Assembly (NCBI GenBank): GCA_015039465.1
Contig: MU130031.1
Span: 74,243-138,242, forward strand
Direction of reading: 5' to 3'
From: Phlegmacium glaucopus
Lineage: Eukaryota; Basidiomycota; Agaricomycetes; Agaricales; Cortinariaceae
Length of the DNA stretch: 64,000 nt
Part shown: piece after piece, positions 21,375 to 33,655 of the stretch
Numbering within the stretch: the stretch's first letter is position 1
Layout: each line of letters begins with the position of its first letter
Program-made: the position numbers and the translations under genes
The notes under the pieces: generated by a model
What the model was told of the DNA's origin: nothing
Databases searched by the model: none
The model's input: the letters and a program-made list of their open reading frames with translations, nothing else

Positions 21375-21690
21375 GTTGAATACTTATCTTCGATAAGCAC
21401 CTTACACCTATATACTACAAGTGTGAGAGTAACTACATCCAAATACGGCTAGTACAGATAGAAGGCATATGGTGTGTCAAGATAACAAATATAGAAGTTG
21501 ACGTGTGACTGCAGTCAGGGACGTCATCGGCAGAGGGCATAACTACTACTACGATAAGGGGGTGTATGCAAGGTGTAGGATGGTGTAATGTGGTATGGAT
21601 ACAATTGTAGATATAAGTGAAAGTAGACATACTAAGCATACTAGAGGCGGACACAATGAGTGTCCCCTAACAGGTTGGGGATGGGGAGGC

Positions 21691-21705
21691 TTGTGAATTG
21701 CTCCA
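21691..21705 (-). promoter_or_regulatory. Probable tRNA primer-binding site of the Gypsy element
   Basis: On the minus strand, one base after the LTR end (ATATCA), TGGAGCAATTCACAA starts with TGG, as expected for pairing with a tRNA 3' CCA end. The tRNA is not identified. About 320 nt of leader then separate it from gag. Confidence 0.5.
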
Positions 21706-21706
21706 G

Positions 21707-23011
21707 TGATATGATTTAAATCTGCATAAGCATGGTTTTTGCAATTTTTATCTATTATTTCAGCATAAATATTAATTAATGCACCAATAACTGGTTAATA
21801 CAACTGATAATAAACAAGGGAATCAGAGTTGTCTACCCTACAACTGCTGATTAGACCTATTACTGTGTGACTTAAATGCATATAGTTAATAAGTGTGGTC
21901 AATAGACTATCATTTGTTACACTACAAATTGCATGTCTGGATTAAAAACCAATAAATCCATGAATATCCTTATAGACTTGGCACAGGAAAAGTTAAATAA
22001 ACAATATTGGGTTAGCAAATGTCATGGGGTGTGATTGTGGAGCAACAGAATATTATTAATAAATATTCAGGGGAAGGTTGGTGCCCTAGCAACAGTGGAA
22101 GCAGAATAACCAAGATAGTGGAACCATGTGATTGTGTGGGGATCATGATGATTAAGGATAGGGGGAGTGCTGAACAATCATAAAGATTGTTTCCAGGCAC
22201 AATAGGCACAGTTACCACCAAGAGGGGTGGAAACTACCTAAAATTAGCAACATGGGGCTAAAAATAGAACAACCCCTATGTTTCCAGGAACAATGAGTGC
22301 ACATGGTGCCAGAACCAAAGTAAGGGTACCAGGAACCAGTATATCTATTTTTGGACATTATCTATTTTTAAATATCTCAAATGTATAAAATACCTCCCAG
22401 GGTTTGTAAATAGTCAGAAAATTGGATTCTTTCTTTCCCCCCCTCAATTGCAACCTAGTACAGCTCACTGTCTTAGACATTGAGCAAGAACACTTGTCTT
22501 TGACTAGTGGACTTGAAAATAAATCAGTTTCTCCGAGTTGTTGGACTTGTTGCAATAATTGTTGAATTGTTGTAAAAGTTGTTGTTGTGTTAAAGTCATA
22601 GCAGAAGTTTGAGTCTTCTTGTGTATGCAATTGTGTTGAAGTCATAACAGAAGCAAGGGGTCTTCTTGTGTATGCAATTGTGTTGAAGCTGTAACAAAGT
22701 CTTGGACTTTTGTGTACACAAGTTTAAATCAATCAGTAAAGTCTTAGGAATTCTTTGACTGATTGTTGGTCAAGCCATAAATTGCAAAACCACTTTACAA
22801 GTTTGATCATCCTTTAATTGATCCAAATTATTGTTGTTGTTGTGTGTGTTTAGTTGAAGTGAATTCAAAATATTGGAAAGGTTATACTTTCTAGAAAACC
22901 CAACTTGCATTATTAAGATTGTATAAAGTATTGATTGAGTGATTGTTTTGAGTAGAGATTTATAATCTTGAAAATACACCTTTTCTCAACAACCTCTGTG
23001 CAGTTACATCA
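21707..23011 (-). repeat. Gypsy 5' LTR (~1.3 kb)
   Basis: It starts (minus strand) TGATGTAACTGCAC at 23011 and ends ATCATATCA at 21707. It is similar in length, ends and internal phrases (CAAGTTGGG near the start, gtggactt, both as printed on opposite strands) to the solo LTR at 33656-34978. It lies immediately upstream of the PBS and gag. No matching 3' LTR was found left of 9999, so the element appears truncated there or its partner has diverged. Confidence 0.7.
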
Positions 23012-23019
23012 CCGCTTGC

Positions 23020-23047
23020 ACTCCCACAGTGGGAGTGTAAAGTTCTG
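23020..23047 (-). repeat. Solitary KDZ-type terminus
   Basis: The reverse complement reads CAGAACTTTACACTCCCACT followed by GTGGGAGTGCAAG, giving a small hairpin (CTCCCACTGTGGGAG). It abuts the Gypsy LTR, which probably inserted into a KDZ-type element whose other part is lost. Confidence 0.6.
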
Positions 23048-23236
23048 CACAAATCAGGGTCCAGTCTCAAGGTCGGTTTGATGAATTGATATTGTATGGG
23101 ATGGAAGTTACAACCAAGCACAAATACTGTGGTTGGTGTGATGTCTGTCAAGGTTCAGCTTTATTGTGGTTTGTGCAAGAGTTTGGAATAAATGATGCAC
23201 AGAGGTGAAGATTTCCACATCTGTTAGACCTGCTGT

Positions 23237-24353
23237 TCACATTGGATTGGATTTAGGCCATTTCCCCTTGGGTGTTTTAAATGCCTTCTTGACTTTGGGT
23301 TCCACAACTGGTTTCTTGGTATTCAGCCCATCTGGGAAGAGGACCTTCCACCCCTCATCAGTGATTGGGTGATTGCCCAATAGACAATCATGTTCTCTGA
23401 GATCATCCTGCAGTTTCACTAGCTCAGTCCTTGCCATTTCATACAACAGACTCCCAACCTAGATTTTCCATAAGATATAACAAGTTACAACATTGTATAC
23501 ACATATTGAGGGACTCACCCTATCAGACACAATATGTCTATCACTTTCCAAGAAAACTGGGTCTTTCTCAATGCTAGAAAACAGTGCTGACAACACATTG
23601 CAAACTTTATTGGATGCTGTTGAGATTGAACTACCGATGAGGTCCCTTTCTGAACTGGTGCTAATTGGGTCAGGTTGATGTTTTCTTCCTGTTTCCAGGA
23701 CAGCTGAATATGATCCCAGGCAATTTTCAGGAAGCTGACCCAGTTGATGCTGGGTTCTTGCCATCTGAGAGGGATTGATAGAATTAAAAAATAATCATAG
23801 CTGTGTGAATTTATTTATCTTACCATAGCCTTGACTTTACTTAGTGACTGGAATACTTGATTATTCTCCCCCTCTTTGTAAATCACTAGGCCATCTCTAC
23901 CTTGCCCCTTGAAACTGTTGATATTTCTTGAGTTTTCAAAACAATAGCCAGGCGTCGAGTACAGGGAAAGCCCAACCTCTAGAATTCTGCACCCTGATAT
24001 TAGGCTGAGCACCTCACCTCGCCCTTAAGGCAGGTAGTTCTGAAAAGTGACATCCTTAACTCTTCCAACTTGCCCAGATAGCCATATTTTGAAAAACCTT
24101 GTTGGACCCTGAAAGAAATGGTCATTTTAGACAGCCTTGCTCTAGGATAAGATCTTATTAAATAGAGGCTATGGAAAATGAGCGATAGAAGTGAGAGCAA
24201 CTCTGGATACAATACCTTGAACAAGTGGAGTATCTGTGCACTACCCAAAGCATCTTCAATTTTTTCTACATTCTGGAATAAAATGGAGTAATGGAATGGG
24301 AGCTCTTGAAACAAGTAAGGCTGCTGAATTGAAAATAAGAGTTTGGGGTCCAT
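23237..24353 (-). CDS. Unknown spliced gene
   Basis: A candidate start at 24353 gives MDPKLLFSIQQPYLFQELPF, ending LHLFK at a GTATTG donor. An intron of about 110 nt ends TTTCAG. The next exon reads VQQGFSKYGYLGKLEELRMS. Further exons give GRDGLVIYKEGENNQVFQSL, then after an intron ending CCTCTCAG, ARTQHQLGQLPENCLGSYSA to FLESDRHIVSDR. After a GTGAGT...CTAG intron (about 60 nt) comes VGSLLYEMARTELVKLQDDL with a basic end KKAFKTPKGKWPKSNP. The join near 24010 needs a very short intron or has a stop (CLKGEVRCSA*), so it may be a pseudogene. The product is not recognised. It might extend upstream to ORF fragments at 26214-26471. Confidence 0.4.
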
Positions 24354-24359
24354 GATGTG

Positions 24360-26735
24360 GTTTGGTTAAGTTGCTGTTGGTGATGTGTTAGCAGTGTCAG
24401 CTATGTGTGACACCTGGGGGGACCCTAGTATAGGGAATGAAATAAAAAGCCAAAAGCTGAGTTCTTGCAAGCATAATATTCACAATTTACACTGCATCAC
24501 TGCTCTAGAAATAACATTACCAACCACCATTGCTATAATATGGTGTCAGTGCAATCTGACAGTATTCTTGTTAGATTTTTCTAAAGAGCATGTTGATATA
24601 GAAGATGAAGTTTTTGTAATAGTTAGATTATGGGGTATTAGAGCCTGAATGGTCCTCTGTCTATGCCAGCAGACATATTGTTTGTTGATGTTTTCTTGCT
24701 TGCAAGAGTTCTGACTTAGTCTTATATATGCTCAACTTTACTAAAAAAAGGCAAAGACTAGGGATATTTTAATAACCTATTATATTGTATTTCAGGTCCA
24801 TCATTCACCACTACTCAAAGTACCCCCAGTCTTCAAAGATTTAATGTAGCAAATGTCTTCAAAGAAAATTCTCTAAAAAAGGCAAATTTTATTAGTAGTC
24901 TAAGAGAAATTTCCAAAAACAGAAAAATTTATTAGTAGTAAAATAAATTGATTTAAAACTTTTGAACATATTAGTATAAATAGAAAATTTTCAAAATTTA
25001 TGCAATCAATCTATGAATATCTTCTATTTTATAAACTTAGTAGTTAAGATATTAATATAAGTTAACACTGATGCTTTTTCAATGGAAAATGTCCTGCCTC
25101 ATCCTAATAATAAAGCTTTCCTCATGTTAGCATTTTTTTCTTCCTATTACAAACCACAATACCTGTGCTAAACAGTTAACCAGAGTTATGCACTTTATTA
25201 ATCACAATGGCCATAAATTGTTCACTATAAATAGGATTAAATGCTTTAGTAGTATAACTAACTCTTTTCTGAGGACTTGTTGTAGGTGTGTGGTTATTTT
25301 TCTATAATATATATTCAAAGTTGGACTCAATGGCCTGAATAGAACCATTCATATTAATAACATAAACTAAAAAAGACAACAATATATTATTAAAGTAGCA
25401 ACAACAATTTTGTGATATTTAGACTGCTTCAACCTTGCCCAAATATCATCCCACCACATCTTCTGTTGAAATTTTGGGTAATCGGGCTAAAGTACACAGA
25501 CTAGCAGAGAGTACTAACATGGTGGGCTTAAAGCTAGAGGGGGAATACCATGTGTATTGGTTTCAACTGATGAGGAATACCATCCTTAAAAGTTTACTAC
25601 TTAAACATTCTACATACTCTGAGTAACTGATAGCTATTTATAAGTGGTATCTGCTATTAGTCAGTATTCCTAGCTATCTACTATGGTCTATATTCTACAT
25701 GTTTCAGCTCACACCAAAAAATATTCCAACATCTTCCAAGGTAAGGCAGTACATTAAAGGTAGGTGGAAGATATCTTTGTAATGAGAGGAATTTGAATAA
25801 CAATAACAGTTGGTATGTTGAGAATCTTTGAATCTCATTGCTTATTGTTTTCTAAAATAAAATAATTATATTTATCAGCAGAGATGCCAACAAGCACAGA
25901 ACTAATCCATATTCTATATATAACTTTCTAGAAAAGCACAAAATTAGAGTGTAAAATGTGAACCTTACCAGATACCAATTTAGTACTCTCTGTATTGGAT
26001 GCTTTCTTAACTGTCAGAGATGTTGGACCACCTCTCAGCTTTAAAATAGTCAGTTGCTCTATAGTCACCTTAGCTCAAGAAATGCTAGAAATACAAAGTA
26101 TACCAACCTGACAATTCCTTTACAGGTTCTTTAGTGTTTTATTCAATATTTAGCATTTGTGCTCTGGTTTCCTTTTGGTCCTATGATGGATTAGAGAAAG
26201 TAGAGGACAGTGGTTAAATATTGTGAAATAAACATGATGTTCCTTTTGTCCCACTATCACCACCCTTAGCTTGAGAAAGGTTGTTCTGCTTTTCAAGGTA
26301 TGAATCAGGATCATGAATGATAGAGCTATATATTTGGCTAGCTTGCTCAGGATCTGTGCCATTAGGATTCATCTTATTATTATTATTGGCAATCACATCA
26401 TATTTGTCAACTTCATCCTCTTCATAAGCTTTGGAAGTTAGGGCTATGTTATCTATGCTATCTGTATGCACACATCACCTACATTGTCTTGAATTTTGTG
26501 TCAGTTATGGGATTCTGAAAAAGAAGAGCAAAGATACTTTCTACCATTGTCAAAAGTGGTATCATTTATCCTGTCTTGCTATTTATAAATAATACACCCA
26601 GATAAAGACTGCTAAGCTCTCTGCTGAGGAAATTGGTTTAATGAAAGCACAAGTGCCCCAAATTCTCCTGGATGCTACATTTCAATATGAGTAGAGGTTA
26701 GGTCATTAGACAAAGGCAGGAATTGTAAATGCCTT
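24360..26735. other. AT-rich stretch without a recognisable gene
   Basis: Only short ORFs occur: 24385-24648 plus, 25435-25626 plus, and 26214-26471 minus (MHTDSIDNIALTSKAYEEDE, an acidic Asn-rich peptide). None matches a family I know. The minus-strand one could be an upstream exon of the 23.2-24.4 kb gene. No repeats of note were seen. Confidence 0.4.
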
Positions 26736-27038
26736 CATCAGAAAAAAATAACCTTGGCCTGGCTGGCTCTGGCTGCCCTGGCCAGCCCTGAACATCTTTG
26801 GCTAGGTTTAAAAATCTGAAAAAAGATCTAACAAATCACAGAAATATTTATAGATTGTTTAAAAATCTTGAATATCTCAGCATCTGTCTTATGTAAATGT
26901 TTACCTTTTTGGAATTAGGTACTATAAATATTTCTGTGATTTGTTAGATTTTTTTTCAGATTTTTAAACCTAGCCAAAGATGTTCAGGGCTGGCCAGGGC
27001 AGCCAGAGCCAGCCAGGCCAAGGTTATTTTTTCTGATG
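26736..27038. repeat. Long foldback hairpin, arms ~117 bp
   Basis: The left arm 26736-26853 (catcagaaaaaaataacc...) and right arm 26922-27038 are reverse complements with only about two differences: A7 against A6, and one G/A. The spacer is 68 bp. The arms contain GGCTGGCTCTGGCTGCCCTG. It has no coding capacity and no clear target duplication. It could be a foldback element or a source of hairpin RNA. Confidence 0.9.
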
Positions 27039-27655
27039 TTGTCCATTTATCAAATTCCCTGAACTTTACACTCCCCCACGTCTTCCTCCAGGAATCCACG
27101 CGGACTGCCCGGAATCCTGGAGGAATCCTCCAGGAATCCAGGAATTCCTGATAAATGAGAATATTCCTCACGGATTCCGGGTGGATTCCTGGGATTCCTA
27201 TCTAATTCCTGCCGGATTCCTAGTTAATTCCTGCCGGATTCCTGGTGGATTCCTGGTATTCCTGGTATTCCTAGTATTCCTGGTATTCCTAGTATTCCTG
27301 GTGGATTCCTGGTATTCCTGGTGGATTCCTGGTGGATTCCTGGCAAGTTCCTGGTGGAATTCTGGTGAAATCAGCTAAGTCATTGACTTGTTTTATTTAA
27401 TTTAATTTTTCCTTGATTTTTTTTATTGCAAGATATATATTGAAAATTATATACAAGTACATTAATCACTTATTAATAATGTATTAAATAAACTAAAATG
27501 TACCCCCATGAGGGGGTTATGATTGTAGTATATTAAAATTAAAATGAACCCCGGCAAGGGGGTTGTCGTCGTCGTCGTGTGAGGGCTGTGATAGTATATT
27601 AAATAAATAAACCCCCCCGTGAGAGGGGGGGTCGTACGCGTTGTCGTTCGTACGC

Positions 27656-28486
27656 GTTATAAATCGTTGTTAGTGTTGCTATATAACACCAACCAGAGAG
27701 CAATGGACTAGTCTTTAAGTCAAAAGCCTCCCTGTTGTTTGTTTAGGGAAGGTATAACCTTAGACTTGTATCACACAGAGGTAGGGGGTGAGAATAGAGA
27801 TGAGAAGGATGAGGATGAATGAGGAAGAGTCTTCAGTAAGACTATAGCAGTTGACAGAAGGTTGACAGTAAGGGACTGGAAAAAGCGAACTTGGAGGGAT
27901 TAAGGAAGAGGATGAAGAGGAATAAGAGGAAGTCTTCAGCAAGACTATAGCAATTGGTAGTGGGGATAGATTGACAGTTGAGGACTGAAAAAGCGAACTT
28001 GAGGAAGGAATTCACTGGAATTCCACTGAGATGATGAAAGTGGGGGGTAAGAATGAATTGAACTGAACTACCTATCCTGGTACAAAAGAGCAGTATTTAT
28101 ACCCTAAGGATGAGGCTATGTAAAACAATAAAAAGAAACAAAGTACGCGCTGTCAAAGGAAGAAAGATAAAGAGAGGACAGCTGCGAGAAGAAAAGAACA
28201 ATGGAAAAGAAAAAGGAACAATAAAAAAATCTGTAAAGTGTCAAAGTGCGAGAGAAAAGAAAAGAAGGCAGTGTACATAGTCCAATAGCAAAAATATATC
28301 ATAGACTCCATAGGCGTGTGGTCATGTCAAAAATGTGAAAGGTCCTGAGTCAACACTTGAAAGGCGCAGCCTTGTTCCCGAGAAAACACTACTTGCCCAT
28401 GGTCCCATGTCGCGCAGCCTTGATAACACTTGACACACTGCGAGAATAATCCTCTGCTGCTGATTCATCTGCAATTCCTGATTAGT
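27656..28486. repeat. ~830-bp repeat, partner of mirror segment A
   Basis: Starts near gttataaatcgttgtt and ends near ctgcaattcctgattag. Its plain complement corresponds to 304-1180. It contains an internal duplication: agtcttcagtaagactatag near 27829 recurs near 27930, and gactggaaaaagcgaactt recurs at 27877 and 27983. No coding potential was recognised. It sits inside the 3.3-kb element. Confidence 0.85.
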
Positions 28487-29079
28487 CGTGATCCTCCTGG
28501 ACTTCCTAAATTGTCATAAAGAGGGTGGGAAGGCTTCATGTACCGCGTGAATGATGGTTTTGGCAGTGAATGATAAGATAAGAGGTAGATAATTGAGGAT
28601 AGGGGACTGAGTGAGATCCAGGAGTGAGGGATGGCAAGATAGATGGCTGAGGGGAAGACTTGTGGGTCCATAGCCACAACAACGATGACAAAGCTTTGTA
28701 CATAATGGGAGATGTAGTTGATGCGTCCATAAAGGGGCCGTTCTTGAAATGATGGACCAAAGATACGATCAAACACGAGCCGATGACCGATGCGAATAGT
28801 AGATTGATCGCTTTGCTGGATCACTAGCCAAGGAACAAATGGATGGCGTATATGCTTAGGAGCATGTCAATAGTGAAAACAATGGAGAGCATAGTGTGAG
28901 ACATTGAGAGTATGATGAGCGATGGGGATGTTATCGTTGAACGAATGATTTTGTTGACCAGGAACACGATTCAGGGCTGCTTCCAAAATAGGTAAGTGAA
29001 TTTGAAGTCCGCTTATTTTCATGATGGCGACTTTTAAGCTTTCTTCTCACACTACCAATCAGTATTGGTGCGCGATAGC
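28487..29079. other. Interior of the 3.3-kb element without a recognisable gene
   Basis: Minus-strand ORFs at 28465-28824 and 28931-29164 are compositionally odd and match nothing I know. No repeats stand out. Confidence 0.35.
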
Positions 29080-29228
29080 GTTGTTCGTACGTGTCGTCGT
29101 GCGCGTGTGTTGTCGTTTGTACGCGTCGTCGTTTGTACATGTCGTCACTTGCGTGTGTCGTCATTTACGTGTGTCATCTTTGTACGTGTCGTCCGTACGT
29201 GTTGTTGTTTGGGTGTCGTCGTGGTGAT
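29080..29228. repeat. GTCGTC...GTACGTG tandem array
   Basis: About seven loose copies of an 18-20 bp unit, TCGTCGTTTGTACGCG-like, occur. Related single units are at 27630-27655 (gtcgttcgtacgcg). A similar GTCGTC/GTCATCCGTCC array occurs at 29700-29850. Confidence 0.75.
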
Positions 29229-30403
29229 TAAAATAAAGGATAAAAAATAAAATAACCCCCCCAGTGAGGGGGGGGTGGTCGTCGTCGTGCGTGGTGGTCG
29301 TCGTTGTGGTAGCTGGTAGTGTACTAAAATAAATTAAAATAAAATAACCCCCCCCCTGTACAGGGGGGGGGTAGCTGTCGTCATCCGTTGTTTGTTCGAC
29401 GTCGTTGTCGTTGTCCGTTGAAATACAATGAACCCCCCCATACAGGAGGGTAATCATTGTTGTCGTTGTCTGTTGAAATAGAATAAAAACCCCCCCCCCG
29501 GGGCAGGGGGGGGGGGTAGCTGTCGTCGTTCGAAGAATAAGAATTGAAGGGGGGGGTGAAAAGGTGGTGGTTTGTCGAGGTGGAGGATGGTGGTGGATGG
29601 GAGGGAGGTCGTCGTCGTCGTCGTACGCTGCAGGAATTCGTTAATGAAGAAATTAAAATAAAAGAATTTTTAAAAAAAAACCGAAAACCCCCCTGGGTAG
29701 GGGGGTAGCCGTCGTCATTGTCGTTGTCGGTTGTGATTGTCGTCCTCGGTCGTCCTCATCCTCATCGTCATCCGTCCTTGTCGTCATCCGTCCCCATTGT
29801 CATCCATCCTCGTCGTTGTGTCTTTGTTGTCGTTGTCGTAGTTCTGGGGTGGTGACGATTGTGATGGTGGTAGTTGTGAGGTGACAAAGTGTTACTAACG
29901 TTTGTTGATTTGGGAAATATTGTCACGTGTGAGGTCACATGACCACACCTCGCGGCCTGAACAAAATTCAAAATTTAAATGGCGGCAAGGCATTGCCACC
30001 TTTAATATATGAATTACAATTAACTCATATATAGTATGAATTACTGATGTTTTAGTATTTTACTTTTAAATATTAATAATACATAATATATAATGGTAGT
30101 ACCAGGAATTCCCAGGATTCCGGGTGGATTCCGGGTGGATTCTGTGTTGGGGATTCCTAAGGAATTCCGGGAATCCTGGTATCAATTTCATTGTGTACCA
30201 GGAATCCACCCGGAATCCTCCTGGACTGGGAAGAGCCAGGAATGTCAATTTCAGGGGAAATTGACTGGTGGGAAATTCCTCCTGGAATCCTGGTATTCCT
30301 ACCAGGAATGGTAGGATTCCTCCAGGATTCCAGGAGGAATAGGTAGGAATCCACCAGGATTCCTCCAGGAAGACGTGGGGGAGTGTAAAGACCTCCAAAT
30401 TCC

Positions 30404-30635
30404 CTCAGTTATTGGAGTCAAGGTGGACTCTATTTTATGTCTCTTGCACTTGAACCTCCTAAAGCTAATGACTTCATTCAGATAACTCTTCAGGACAACT
30501 TTGAGGCCCTCAAAGATTAGCTGACATTTAACAACAGCAATACAGCTGATTATCTACAAAATGTGCACAACAGCTGTAATAGCTTCCTATGAATCTTCCA
30601 GAAGTTTGAAGCTGGGGAAATAGGAAGGTAAGGGA
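30404..30635 (+). pseudogene. Gene fragment downstream of the 3.3-kb element
   Basis: Removing the element and one flank copy gives a frame reading NSLSYWSQGGLYFMSLALEP, then PKANDFIQITLQDNFEALKD, a stop, and LTFNNSNTADYLQNVHNSCN with another stop, ending near a GTAAGG donor. The product is not recognised. It is probably a decayed transposon or host gene that served as target. Confidence 0.35.
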
Positions 30636-30807
30636 TTCAAATTTGCTTATGTAAGCCCAAGTCATTGGCCATTGAATATTATTGAATAGCTAAACTAACT
30701 TACCAAGAATGCCATAAAATAATATTTAATGGCTACTCACCAAGTCAAATGCCATAGAAAAATAATTCTACAGTGTTAAAACTAAGTCACCAAGTCAAAC
30801 ATTATAT

Positions 30808-31000
30808 ATGTATTTTACAGTCCCCCACATTGTCCAGCTGGACTCCAGTGGACTTGACTAGACTCTGATGGACTCCAGTAAAATTCTGCCAGAGTCCAGT
30901 GGAAGTCCAGTCAAGTACAGTAATTTTGAAGTAGAAAAATGACCAGACTGTATGTCTGGTCAGATTCTGCCTGACTCTGGTCTTAATAAACAGATTCATA
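30808..31000 (+). repeat. Orphan KDZ-type terminus with CCAGTGGACT motifs
   Basis: ATGTATTTTACAGTCCCCCA begins a terminus like that at 31344, followed by CCAGCTGGACTCCAGTGGAC and related subterminal motifs (30835-30915) and a small palindrome at CCAGACTGTATGTCTGG (30952). No opposite end was found. Confidence 0.55.
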
Positions 31001-31343
31001 GCAATGACCATCAACTGATACCTTGTTCCAAACTGCCTAATAACAATTTTATGGATCTTGGTACATTTTATTTATCATTTTTCTTCTTCTTCTGTCTGAC
31101 CTTCTTTTTACAGACAAACTGATTGCTCCCATTCCAAAGTCAACAATGCTACTATCAATCACACTTGTGACACTATTTCTAATGCTATAATTGTCAATAT
31201 GATTGACAAAGATCCCAATTCTAAGATCTCTGTTAGAAATTCTCTTCATTATCAAATCATTGACAGTTGTTCTCATCTCTGAGTCAACCTGATTTCCATT
31301 GATCATCTCATGGAGCTTTTCAATAAATCTCTTGCCAAATATT

Positions 31344-32245
31344 CTGTACTTTACAGTCCCCCACATACTCTGCTGGACTCTAGCCAGACTCCACATAGTC
31401 CACCAGAGTCCACTGGACTATGTGGAGTCTGGTGGAGCCTGGTGGAATCTATCTCATTTATGCTAGAATACTATCAAAATTGAGCCTTTGCATTGTTACA
31501 TATTCATATATAAACAACTAGAAGAGAAGTTTTTACAAAGTATATTTAAAAATCACCACCAACACCACCAACATCATCATCTACATCTTCAGGATCTTCA
31601 AGATCTTTTGCCAGTCTTGATGCTTTCTCCTGCTTATTTAAAACATATAGTTAGAGGACACCTGATTTTTGACCAAACTACTGACTCTCAATCAGGCCCA
31701 AACCCTGCCTCAGTCCTAATCCCGAACAAACTCCTGATTCCACTCCCAAATCTACACCCAACTGTGGTCAAGTTAGTTTCAAAATATTCCATTATAAATA
31801 AAATACTCACCTGTGTGTTAAATGCTCTTTGCATCTGAAGCACACCATGCCCATCTTTGAAAATTTTCACCAAGTTAGAAGCTGATCCATCAGATGATAA
31901 AGGATTACAGTATTTTGCACATAGGCATCTGGAGCTTTGTGGTTGGTATAATGGTAGGAGTCAACAATAAAACAAGTTGTCTTCTTCCACTCTTCCCAAG
32001 ATCCATTGGCAATGCTGGTCCAGAGAACTAGGTGTGCTTTATCAATGCAGACATATGAAGGTTGAGATTCAGTAGTGGGATAAATAGTCCTGAGGAAATT
32101 AAGGATCTTGGTAGGAGATTTAGATTTGTCAAATTTGGTCCATGCAATTACAAAGCAACAATAGTTTCAATGCAATTATAGCAAGCAGGGCTGAAATAAT
32201 AGGTAAGGACACAATCTCTATTACAAGATCTGGAACACAAACTCA
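31344..32245 (-). pseudogene. Truncated KDZ element and transposase (copy 2)
   Basis: The left terminus CTGTACTTTACAGTCCCCCA at 31344 is followed by CTGGACTCTAGCC-type repeats. On the minus strand, a transposase fragment at about 31900-32200 reads IAWTKFDKSKSPTKILNFL, QPSYVCIDKAHLVLWTSIAN and FIVDSYHYTNHKAPDA, homologous to the catalytic region of copy 1. Part of ETIVAPCG is deleted. Copy 2 ends towards 32245 where the CxC2 copy begins. As in copy 1, the transposase 3' end faces the terminus lacking GAGG. Confidence 0.8.
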
Positions 32246-33655
32246 TATGTTATATTATGTATCATGTTACCTTGTCTTGCAATAGTGTTTTCCCATGACT
32301 TCCCACCAGCCTACAGTGACTGCATACAAGCAACCGAGGCGTTCAAAAAAAGGCAATCTGTCACTGCGTGAAGACGATGATGATACAATAGATACAGTGA
32401 CACATGAAGAGATTGAGATACATACAAGCAGGGGCCTAGTGACAAAGCGTGTGAAGGTCCCTCTCAGACCTCTGCCTAACAAATCCAGTGTATCCACAGA
32501 AGTACCACCGATCCCTAGAACCACTCCTTTCACCTGATTATGTTCTTGAATTTGTCGACCACGTTGACGATCTTCTCCAAGCACATTTGTCCTGAGAAGC
32601 ATGGCTGATTGATCAACAGAAGTGCTCCCACTGCACATTGAACAACTGGGCCCTCTGGAGGTGTACAGATTGCACACTGGCCCGCCTGGTGTGTCAGAGT
32701 TGCATGCGGCATACTCACAATGACAGCCCTTTGCATCGTATTGAGCGTTGGACTAGCACACATTTCCGTCGGGCAGCACTCTGGGAGGTCAGCACCTATA
32801 TTTTGGTCCGGCATCATGCAGGAATCAGGCTATGCGATAATCTGATGTTTCAAAGGGACTATCTAGAAAAATTCCAGGTACAGAAGGACAATGGCGAACA
32901 AGATGTTTGGCATCCAGGAGGATGTACCGGATCGGGATCAGCACCGGCCAACTCGGGATTACCATCAGTAGCAGATTCATGGGATGATGTTCAAATGTTG
33001 GATGTAGATGAAGAAAACAGAGGAATACATTCAGCGCAGAATGAAACGACAGGTGATGATCTATTCCTTCATTATCTGGAATCTCTCCGGCAGAAGCAGA
33101 CAGAAGGAGATGTATTGGATGAGTTTAATGAGGACTATGAAAACATGGACGGTGATGATGATGATGTCGGGCAGGATGCAGATGATGATATGGCTGGCCT
33201 ACCAGCCTATTTACCACCTATGCCTGGTGCTGATGACAGTGCCGACTATGCCGATGATGTGCCGCAGGCAGATGCTTTGAACAATGTGCATGTTCGGATC
33301 GTTCATACTAATGGCATCCACTACCTTATCAATGGTGGCCTGTCAATGCCAAGGCAACCATATCCTTCCTATGGATTTGATTGCCAATCGATTACTGCCA
33401 GCCAGCTTTGTCCAAATTTGGACTCTTTTCTCAGCACAGGTCCTTGACTACTTTTGGCTTTGCAATCTGGAACTGAAGGCATCCGCATATCAATTTTACC
33501 AACTCATTCGCCGCCTCACAATGCCGATGGCTCCGAGTAAAGTACTAAATCTTTACCATGAATTCCAACGGATGTCACGTCTGTGGCATTGAAAGAAGAA
33601 GATCAAGTGGGCAGGATATGGCCACACTGGCCAGGACCCTAAGAATCCTCCCCGG

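Larger units (their letters stand above)
27500..29715. repeat. Dispersed C-run/G-run hairpins followed by GTCGTC
   Basis: At least eight modules have the form A-rich lead, C5-C10, 4-7 nt loop, G5-G10, then TCGTCGTC-like sequence. They lie near 27503, 27549, 27608, 29255, 29345, 29433, 29488 and 29690. Loop sequences differ (atga, gtgaga, agtga, tgtaca, tgggta). Between them, AATAAAATAA-type spacers recur. Confidence 0.85.
27059..30395. mobile_element. 3.3-kb non-autonomous KDZ-type element
   Basis: Ends are CTGAACTTTACACTCCCCCA at the left and, reverse-complemented, GAGGTCTTTACACTCCCCCA at the right, both continuing CGTCTTCCT. CAAATTCC flanks it exactly at 27051-27058 and 30396-30403. Subterminal arrays repeat GGATTCCTGG/GTATTCCTGGTGGATTCC (27175-27360 and 30100-30365). 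The interior holds C/G hairpins, GTCGTC arrays and the 27656-28486 repeat, but no transposase. The element splits a degraded reading frame that resumes at 30404. Confidence 0.88.

Noticed and set aside
32267..32677. Minus-strand ORF MCNLYTSRGPSCSM
   Set aside because: Antisense to the CxC2 region of KDZ copy 3.
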